IMG/VR virus record: IMGVR_UViG_3300044911_000600
Coordinates: 1 to 26,338 of that record
Source: a virus
Direction: 5' to 3' (one strand)
Length of the DNA stretch: 26,338 nucleotides
The notes under the pieces are model-generated. The model was not told where the DNA came from, made no database searches, and saw only the letters and a list, made by a program, of their open reading frames with translations. Positions within the stretch are counted from its first letter, which is position 1. Every line of letters starts with the position of its first letter. A program made the position numbers and the translations under genes. Positions 21,501 through 26,338 of this stretch are shown here, one piece after another.

Positions 21501-21914
21501 ATGACTTGGAGTTATTCCGGTAACCCTGGCGCGTCGAACCTTGATCACATCAGGTTTCTTATCCAGGATACGGACACGACAGAGCAACTGTTCAGCAACG
21601 AGGAACTGACATTCCTGTTCAACCAGTACGGGGATGCCTACTCTGCGGCGATCGCTGCGGTGACGACGCTGATCGCTAAGGGTTCGCGTGTGGCGGAGGA
21701 GTCTAAGACGGTCGGTGACCTGTCTCTGTCCGTGAAGTCCGGCGCTCTTGTTTCGCAATGGGAAGCGCTACTGAAGTATCTGAAGGCAGAGCGGTTCCGT
21801 TACGCTCCCGCTGCCCCTGTCATCAACCTGAACGCTATCGTGCCAACTGTCGAACGGGTCGAGGAGGACGAATCCACAGACTTCGTAGTCGGGCAGATGG
21901 ATAACCGGACATGA
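21501..21914 (+). CDS. Head-tail connector (adaptor) protein
   Basis: 137 residues from ATG 21501, with CAGGAGG upstream. The sequence SNLDHIRFLIQDTDTTEQLF, then SNEELTFLFNQYGDAYSAAI and ALLKYLKAERFRYAP is helical, as in the adaptor proteins that bind beneath the portal ring. It follows the capsid gene in the usual order and overlaps the next neck gene by four bases. TACACT at 21475-21480 could be a weak -10 box restarting transcription after the terminator. Exact type (gp15- or gp6-like) is not resolved. Confidence 0.7.
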   Translation: MTWSYSGNPGASNLDHIRFLIQDTDTTEQLFSNEELTFLFNQYGDAYSAAIAAVTTLIAKGSRVAEESKTVGDLSLSVKSGALVSQWEALLKYLKAERFRYAPAAPVINLNAIVPTVERVEEDESTDFVVGQMDNRT

Positions 21915-22258
21915 GTATCGAACGGAACTTCCGCGAACTCTTCTCGCAGACTGTCACTCTGTTTCCACCGACATCTTCTTCCTCTATCGACAAATACGGG
22001 AAGCGGTCTTTCAGCGCTTCAGCGTCGGTGTCAGCCTGCGCCCATTACGTCAGCGAGACTGTGCTTCGCCGCACGGCAGATGGGCGAGAGGTCGTTGAAG
22101 ACGGAAGATTCTATCTGTACGGGATCTTTCCGGTCACGACAGACTACAAGTTGCGACTTGATGATGGGGCCGAGCCAATCATTGTCGCTGTAGATACGCC
22201 ATACGATCAGAACGGTGCACACCATACGGTCGTTCATGTGGGAGGGAAACTCCAATGA
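21911..22258 (+). CDS. Head-closure / neck protein
   Basis: 115 residues in a four-base overlap with the adaptor gene. It is beta-rich (RELFSQTVTLFPPTSSSSID, then GRFYLYGIFPVTTDYKLRLD, and PIIVAVDTPYDQNG with a final HHTVVHVGG strand), as expected for head-closure (stopper) proteins that plug the portal after packaging. Family confirmation is not possible by eye; gene order between adaptor and HK97 gp10-like gene is the main support. It overlaps the next gene by four bases. Confidence 0.65.
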   Translation: MSIERNFRELFSQTVTLFPPTSSSSIDKYGKRSFSASASVSACAHYVSETVLRRTADGREVVEDGRFYLYGIFPVTTDYKLRLDDGAEPIIVAVDTPYDQNGAHHTVVHVGGKLQ

Positions 22259-22671
22259 AGGATGGCATCGAACTCAAAGGCATGAAGAAACTGATCGAAG
22301 TCACCGAGCGTGTCGATGGCGGCGAGCAGATTCTGGCGCAGGCGATGTATGCCGAGGCGACGACTATCTTGAACGAGTCGAAGAAGATCGTGCCTGTCGC
22401 GACGGGCAATCTGCGCGCTTCGGGCAGGGTCGAGCGTCCCGTTACAGGAAAGGGTCGGGCGTCTGTCGAGATCACCTACGGCGGTGCCGCAGCACCCTAC
22501 GCTCTCATCGTCCATGAGGTTCCCCCGAACACGGGTGGCCGCTGGGGGACTGGCCTGACGCACGCCGCAGGCAAGTCCTACAAGTATCTGGAGATGCCGG
22601 TGATGGCGCACAAGGACAAGTTCGTTGATGGTGTGCGTGGTCGCGTGAACGAGATGCTAGAGGGTTCATAA
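22255..22671 (+). CDS. HK97 gp10-like neck/tail-completion protein
   Basis: 138 residues. The arrangement LKGMKKLIEVTERV, then ILNESKKIVPVATGNLRASG, VEITYGGAAAPYALIVHEVP and a C-terminal helix is characteristic of HK97 gp10-like proteins, which join the head-closure ring to the tail. PVATGNLRAS is the diagnostic block. Gene order and length are normal. Overlaps of four bases upstream and one base downstream show the neck genes are translationally coupled. Confidence 0.8.
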   Translation: MKDGIELKGMKKLIEVTERVDGGEQILAQAMYAEATTILNESKKIVPVATGNLRASGRVERPVTGKGRASVEITYGGAAAPYALIVHEVPPNTGGRWGTGLTHAAGKSYKYLEMPVMAHKDKFVDGVRGRVNEMLEGS

Positions 22672-23063
22672 TGCTGGAAGCGTTAGCGGATAAGTTGCAG
22701 TCTGCCAGTATCGCTACTGCCGGAGTCAACCTCTACATCGGTTTGATGCCGAGTTCTCCTGATGTGTGTGTCGCTCTTTATGAGTATGCGGGGGAGCCGC
22801 CTCTGGAAGTTCTGCGCGATAACGCCGCGACGCTGGAGCGACCGAGCGTTCAGGTAATGGTGCGCGCTGGTCGAAATGACTATCCGACTGCTCGCAACCT
22901 CATCAAGAATGTTCGTGACAGTCTCACCGGCATCACGGATGAGACTATTTCGGGCGTTCGCTTTCTACGTGTGAATCAGAACTCAGCGATCAACTCTGTC
23001 GGCACGGACGAGAACGACAGGCCCATCTTCACGTTATCTCTTCTGACGGTTGTGGAGCGTTGA
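22671..23063 (+). CDS. Tail terminator protein
   Basis: 130 residues from ATG 22671, sharing one base with the previous stop. LYIGLMPSSPDVCVALYEYA, then PPLEVLRDNAATLERPSVQV and NDYPTARNLIKNVRDSLTGI correspond to phage minor capsid/tail terminator proteins (PF12691 type), which cap the tail tube and dock it to the head. RPSVQVMVRAG followed by DYPTARN is diagnostic. The major tail protein would normally be next, but a Com-like gene and enzymes follow instead. Confidence 0.75.
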   Translation: MLEALADKLQSASIATAGVNLYIGLMPSSPDVCVALYEYAGEPPLEVLRDNAATLERPSVQVMVRAGRNDYPTARNLIKNVRDSLTGITDETISGVRFLRVNQNSAINSVGTDENDRPIFTLSLLTVVER

Positions 23064-23200
23064 TGGACCCGTATGGTCGCGGCGCTGTTACGATTGAGCG
23101 TCCGAGGTGCTGGAGGTGCAACAAGTTACTCGCTGAACAGGTGACTGCCCCGTGGCGGATCACATGCCCCCGCTGCAAGGCGGCGAACCAGCAGGAGTGA
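23063..23200 (+). CDS. Com-like zinc-ribbon protein
   Basis: A 45-residue reading frame sharing one base with the preceding stop (TGATG). It has two CxxC knuckles: RPRCWRCNKLLAEQ (C16, C19) and ITCPRCKAANQ (C35, C38). This spacing, the RC-x-x-C-N-K-L-L-A start and the I-T-C-P-R-C-K second knuckle match the Com family of phage Mu (PF10122), a zinc-ribbon mRNA-binding protein that switches on translation of the DNA-modification gene mom by opening a hairpin. No mom-like gene is adjacent; the next gene, one base on, is a metallophosphoesterase. A different RNA target is likely. Confidence 0.7.
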   Translation: MDPYGRGAVTIERPRCWRCNKLLAEQVTAPWRITCPRCKAANQQE

Positions 23201-23201
23201 A

Positions 23202-24368
23202 ATGAGCCTAAAGGACGAGTTCACGAAACAGATCCAGGCGGCAGAAGAACTAACAGCAAGGAAGCGCAAGTGGATACCGGGTGTCGAGTGGCTCGGCTCC
23301 GAGGGGACCGTCACTACTGACGCTGTTCAAGGGGACCCCGAATGGGAGCATATTCTTCGGGCTTGGGACCTTGACCCTAACGAATTTCAGATCGTCGAGC
23401 CGGTCTTGTTTAACTCGTGGGGCGGAGACGACGGCCTGACGAATCGGCAGTTCAAGGCAAAGGTGATTCGCCGCGTTCATTCATTTGTGGATATTGAACC
23501 GTTGATAGCAGAGGCTATGCGGCACAAGCCCAAGCGGAAGAACTACGAAGGCAGCGGAACGCTGAACGCTGTCCTCGCAGACTGGCAGATCGGCAAGGCT
23601 GACGGAGACGGGCTAGAGGGTACGATCCGCCGCGTCATCGACTGCCGTGACGCTCTCATTCATCGGGTGAAGGAACTGCGGAAGATAGGGCGCTCTGTCG
23701 CGCATCTGAACGTTCTCTGGACCGGCGACAGCATCGAAGGCTGCTTCGGACATTACGCATCGCAGACTTTCTCGGTAGAACTCAACCGCAGAGATCAGGT
23801 AAAGGTAACTCGTCGCTTGCTGACGGATACGTTGCAGGCCTGGGCACCGCACTTCGAGACGATCACGGTCGCCGCTGTCGGGGGCAACCACGGAGAGCAT
23901 CGTAACGGCAGCGGGAAGATGTTCACCGGGATTGACGACAATGATGATCTGGCGATCGTCGAACAGGTGTCCGAGATCCTTGCCGCGAATGAAGCCGCAT
24001 ACGGGCACATCCGTTTCGTTATCGCGCGGGATTCGGTCACTTGTACTATCCCATCAGCAGGATGGATATTAGGCATCACGCACGGTCATGTGTCCCGCAA
24101 CGGTGCGACTGCCGAGGGCAAGTTGCGTTCGTGGTGGGAGAAACAGGCTGCGGGTAAGCAGCCGATCGGTGACGCAGACATCCTGGTATCTGGGCACTAT
24201 CACCACTTCCGTGTCGCTGACTGGGGAGGGTGCCTGTGGATGCAGTCTCCTGCGCTAGATGGGGGAAGCGACTGGTGGAGGACGTATGCCGGTGAAGTGT
24301 CAGAACCGGGTATGCTCACTTTTGTTACGACCGAGGAGCAGAGGGTCGGCGACATAGCCATACTGTGA
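23202..24368 (+). CDS. Metallophosphoesterase (calcineurin-like)
   Basis: 388 residues, with AGGAG upstream. The five metallophosphoesterase blocks are readable: LADWQIGKAD (D127), WTGDSIEGC (D176), GGNHGEHR (N229, H230), THGHVSRN (H294) and SGHYHHFRV (H332, H334). Block I has DWQ where DxH is usual. The N-terminal ~115 residues are a separate helical region of unknown role. Members hydrolyse phosphoesters of nucleic acids, nucleotides or proteins with two metals. Phage versions are often placed near replication or head genes. Nuclease versus phosphatase cannot be decided by eye. Confidence 0.75.
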   Translation: MSLKDEFTKQIQAAEELTARKRKWIPGVEWLGSEGTVTTDAVQGDPEWEHILRAWDLDPNEFQIVEPVLFNSWGGDDGLTNRQFKAKVIRRVHSFVDIEPLIAEAMRHKPKRKNYEGSGTLNAVLADWQIGKADGDGLEGTIRRVIDCRDALIHRVKELRKIGRSVAHLNVLWTGDSIEGCFGHYASQTFSVELNRRDQVKVTRRLLTDTLQAWAPHFETITVAAVGGNHGEHRNGSGKMFTGIDDNDDLAIVEQVSEILAANEAAYGHIRFVIARDSVTCTIPSAGWILGITHGHVSRNGATAEGKLRSWWEKQAAGKQPIGDADILVSGHYHHFRVADWGGCLWMQSPALDGGSDWWRTYAGEVSEPGMLTFVTTEEQRVGDIAIL

Positions 24369-24375
24369 GGGGTTC

Positions 24376-24651
24376 ATGGACATCGTTGAGGAACGCGCGA
24401 AGAGTTACGGGGATCCGGCTGAAAACATCACGCGCATCGCGGCTCTCTGGTCTGCGTATCTCGGTGTCGAGATCTATGCTCATGATGTCTCTTGGATGAT
24501 GGTGATGTTGAAGGCGAGTCGATCTAAGAACGACCCTGGCAATCTGGACAACTACGAGGACGGGCACGGTTACGTCGAGATCGCTGAACGGCTACGCTTC
24601 ACGGAGAAGTTACGGATGATCGCCCATCGCAGGAAGGACACGCTGCTGTGA
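24376..24651 (+). CDS. DUF6378 domain protein
   Basis: 91 residues starting MDIVEERAKSYGDPAENITR, followed by IAALWSAYLGVEIYAHDVSW, MMVMLKASRSKNDPGNLDNY and a GHGYVEIAERL ending. This is the pattern of the DUF6378 family, small all-helical phage proteins proposed by some to resemble MazG-type nucleotide pyrophosphohydrolases. Conserved acidic residues (E5, E16, D49-type positions) are not enough to prove that. It overlaps the next small gene by four bases (GTGA) and follows the metallophosphoesterase by seven. Confidence 0.7.
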   Translation: MDIVEERAKSYGDPAENITRIAALWSAYLGVEIYAHDVSWMMVMLKASRSKNDPGNLDNYEDGHGYVEIAERLRFTEKLRMIAHRRKDTLL

Positions 24652-24797
24652 TCTGCCCATCGTGCAAACTAGGGGGGGAACTGAACCGAGAGGGCAACCC
24701 GGATACAGCGGCGAAGTACCACCGCAAATGTCAATGGCCTAATGGCGGGTGCTTCTGCCAGCACGCGGTAGGCGATAACGGATATGTCCGATCTTAG
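24648..24797 (+). CDS. Small Cys-rich zinc-finger-like protein
   Basis: A 49-residue reading frame with a GTG start (GTGA overlap) and a 14-base overlap with the next gene. CPSCKLGGELN (C3, C6) opens the protein and CQWPNGGCFCQH (C32, C39, C41, H43) follows, giving a possible treble-clef or zinc-ribbon site. No family is recognised. Coupling on both sides makes translation likely. Two other tiny Cys-rich genes lie at 1178-1357 and 23063-23200. Confidence 0.5.
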   Translation: MICPSCKLGGELNREGNPDTAAKYHRKCQWPNGGCFCQHAVGDNGYVRS

Positions 24798-25839
24798 TAT
24801 CGCGTTCATCAGCGGCGACTGGAATAACCAGGTCGATCCGCCAGAGCCGAACGGATGCGCTTACTACCGTCAGGTGTTGCCTTGCCAACTGATGCAGGAG
24901 CAGGGCTACGACACGCTAGTTGGGCAGCCGAGACCGCACGACACTATGGGTATCGGCTTAGCGAAAGATGACGGTGCGCTATTCGGCTTCGACATAAACA
25001 TCTTCAAACTAATGATGCACGCTTCTGTCCCTCAACTGTTTCACACAATGCAGTCCGAGGGGCAGATTGTCGCTATCGACATCGACGACTTCCACTTCGA
25101 TCTGCACACTGAGAACATCGCGCACTCCGCGACGAATCCGCACACCAACCCCACAAATAACCGCATGTGGTACGAGGTTGGTATACGTCAGGCGGATTTC
25201 ATCACCGTATCTACTGCTTTCCTCGCAGACTTCTACGGGCGACGCTGCCGCGATGTGCGCCTAGTGCGTAATGCGGTAGAGACTGAGCGCTTCACACCTG
25301 TCGAGCAGCCGGAGACGCCGACGTTTGGATGGCTTGGCGGCACACTTTGGCGGTCCGGCGACATCGAACTTCTGCGCGACTGGCTGCCAGGATTCGTGAA
25401 GCAGCACAACGTCCCTGTTTCTCATTCTGGGCACATCCCCGGCGACCCCCGGCACTTCGCCGTGCGCGCAGGACTGAAGCGCGTCGAGACCACCCCTATG
25501 CGAACGATCAGTAACGTTCCAAAGATGATGAATTTTAACGTCGGGCTGGTCCCGCTCGCCCGTAACGGATTCAATGAGGCGAAGAGTTACTTGAAGGGCT
25601 TGGAGTATGCGGCGGCTGGGATCCCGTTCATCGCCACCCCGACAGAGGAATACAGGTTCTTAGAAGCCGCAGGAGTTGGCAGGCTGGCCTCTTCCCCTGA
25701 CGAGTGGATTGACCACGCTACGGCGCTCCTAGACCCGTCTACGCGCATCGCAGAGGCCGAGCGCAACCGCGCCATCGTGAGGCAGAGGTTTGACATCTCA
25801 GGGATGGGGGAGGAATGGGCTACCGCGATTACTTCTTAA
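24784..25839 (+). CDS. GT4-like (GT-B fold) glycosyltransferase
   Basis: 351 residues. NGCAYYRQVLPCQLMQEQGY (23-42) is the usual opening of GT-B glycosyltransferases that act on phage or host surface glycans; AIDIDDFHFD and ITVSTAFLADFYG belong to the N-terminal domain, and VRLVRNAVETERF starts the linker. GWLGGTLWRSGD and the donor-site block NEAKSYLKGLEYAAAGIPFI near the C-terminus match family 1/4, with the E-x7-E-like acids. The donor sugar is probably UDP- or GDP-linked. It overlaps both neighbours and sits with a methyltransferase-like gene, suggesting a second modification cassette. Confidence 0.75.
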   Translation: MSDLSIAFISGDWNNQVDPPEPNGCAYYRQVLPCQLMQEQGYDTLVGQPRPHDTMGIGLAKDDGALFGFDINIFKLMMHASVPQLFHTMQSEGQIVAIDIDDFHFDLHTENIAHSATNPHTNPTNNRMWYEVGIRQADFITVSTAFLADFYGRRCRDVRLVRNAVETERFTPVEQPETPTFGWLGGTLWRSGDIELLRDWLPGFVKQHNVPVSHSGHIPGDPRHFAVRAGLKRVETTPMRTISNVPKMMNFNVGLVPLARNGFNEAKSYLKGLEYAAAGIPFIATPTEEYRFLEAAGVGRLASSPDEWIDHATALLDPSTRIAEAERNRAIVRQRFDISGMGEEWATAITS

Positions 25840-26338
25840 ACCACGCAGGCTGCATTGCGGTGCAGAGTGAAGCGACGATACATGCACTAGACCGCAGTAT
25901 CCCGCTGCGACCACTCGCGATGCTACTCATCGGTGTCGGAAACGGCGGAACAGTCGAGATCTGGCGCGGCACACTTCCCGAAGGATCAAGCGTTACCGCG
26001 ATTGACGAGAATCCTGCTGCTGCTGAGATCCCAAACCTGGACGTTATCGTGTGTGATATGCGAGACCGTATCGCCATGAGACAAACCCTCAAAGGCCAAT
26101 GGTTCGATGTCATCATCGACACGACGGGAACCATGCAGCCCTATGCCTGGCCGTTCCTGAAGGCAGGGGGAGTTCTCATTTACGAAAGTTACATTCCTGA
26201 AATGATAATGATGCTTGTGCAGGATCTCGCCTCTGGCGGGGACTCGTGGCTTCCTGGCGAGGAGATCATGCGGATCGACACATACCAGTCCTGCGTCGTT
26301 ATTGAGAAGCGTAACCCTCGCGTCGTCCCATATCTGAA
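25815..26338 (+). CDS. SAM-dependent methyltransferase-like protein, truncated by the window edge
   Basis: 174 residues are visible from ATG 25815, which overlaps the glycosyltransferase gene by 25 bases; GGGGGAGGA lies directly upstream. The frame is open to the last base, so the C-terminus is outside. LLIGVGNGGTVEIWRG (37-52) is the glycine-rich SAM-binding loop, TAIDENP supplies the acidic residue after strand two, and FDVIIDTTGTMQPYAWPFLK with GGVLIYESY form the later Rossmann strands. This fits class I methyltransferases of the TylF/CmcI type that methylate sugars or small molecules, but the target is open. The row 26161-26220 is AT-rich (24/60 G+C). Confidence 0.65.
   Translation, partial: MGYRDYFLNHAGCIAVQSEATIHALDRSIPLRPLAMLLIGVGNGGTVEIWRGTLPEGSSVTAIDENPAAAEIPNLDVIVCDMRDRIAMRQTLKGQWFDVIIDTTGTMQPYAWPFLKAGGVLIYESYIPEMIMMLVQDLASGGDSWLPGEEIMRIDTYQSCVVIEKRNPRVVPYL

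Noticed and set aside
1-26338. CRISPR arrays, tRNA genes, insertion sequences, integrase/att sites
   Set aside because: Gaps between genes are too short, and no direct-repeat/spacer pattern, cloverleaf-like gap or recombinase/transposase motif was recognised. Absence was judged by eye only.

Overview
The window reads as one stretch of a tailed double-stranded DNA phage (Caudoviricetes, probably a siphovirus) or of a prophage/metagenomic phage contig. Genes are tightly packed, mostly on the + strand, with stop/start overlaps of 1-4 bases and very few gaps above 50 bases. An actinobacterial host is the best inference. The window carries a WhiB-type Fe-S regulator gene (a family known essentially from Actinobacteria and their phages), a GP88-family gene known from mycobacteriophages, an r1t-type holin beside an amidase endolysin, and moderately high GC. 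No integrase, transposase, tRNA or CRISPR array was recognised.

Layout. (1) 3-3780: the end of a distal tail protein, then a run of small fibre/tip-type proteins and a long glycine-rich adhesin-like protein. (2) 3791-6022, + strand: a modification cassette with a sulfotransferase, a prolyl-4-hydroxylase-like 2OG-Fe(II) oxygenase, a DUF616-type glycosyltransferase-like protein and a small unknown. (3) 6030-8582, - strand: a four-gene operon with an OCH1-like sugar transferase, an NDP-sugar epimerase/dehydratase, a GT2-like glycosyltransferase and a stand-alone peptidoglycan-binding protein. (4) 8643-10245: the lysis cassette, with a two-helix membrane protein, an r1t holin, a membrane-anchored coiled-coil protein and an amidase endolysin. 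(5) 10238-12234: small genes, including a possible DNA-binding (small-terminase-like) protein, GP88 and WhiB, with a strong hairpin region at 10487-10638. (6) 12221-23063: the head and neck module, with portal, a MuF head protein carrying a C-terminal ADP-ribosyltransferase-like domain, a large XkdF-type protease polyprotein, two small structural proteins (one with eight 20-residue repeats), a scaffold-like coiled-coil protein, a decoration protein, the major capsid protein, a terminator, connectors and the tail terminator. (7) 23063-26338: a Com-like zinc ribbon, a metallophosphoesterase, a DUF6378 protein, a small Cys-rich protein, a GT4-like glycosyltransferase and a truncated SAM methyltransferase-like gene.

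How it fits together. Head assembly and neck genes are in canonical order. The large terminase, major tail protein and tape measure are not in the window; tail-tip genes come before the head genes, so the map is probably circularly permuted relative to the usual presentation. The unusual content is carbohydrate- and modification-related: four glycosyltransferase-like genes, an epimerase, a sulfotransferase, a proline-hydroxylase-like oxygenase and a methyltransferase. They lie next to the tail-fibre genes and after the neck genes. A phage-encoded system that decorates its own fibres, or remodels the host surface glycan, is the most interesting hypothesis here. It is inference, not something the sequence proves.

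Limits: all family calls are from reading motifs by eye, without database searches. GC values are hand counts of single 60-base rows.
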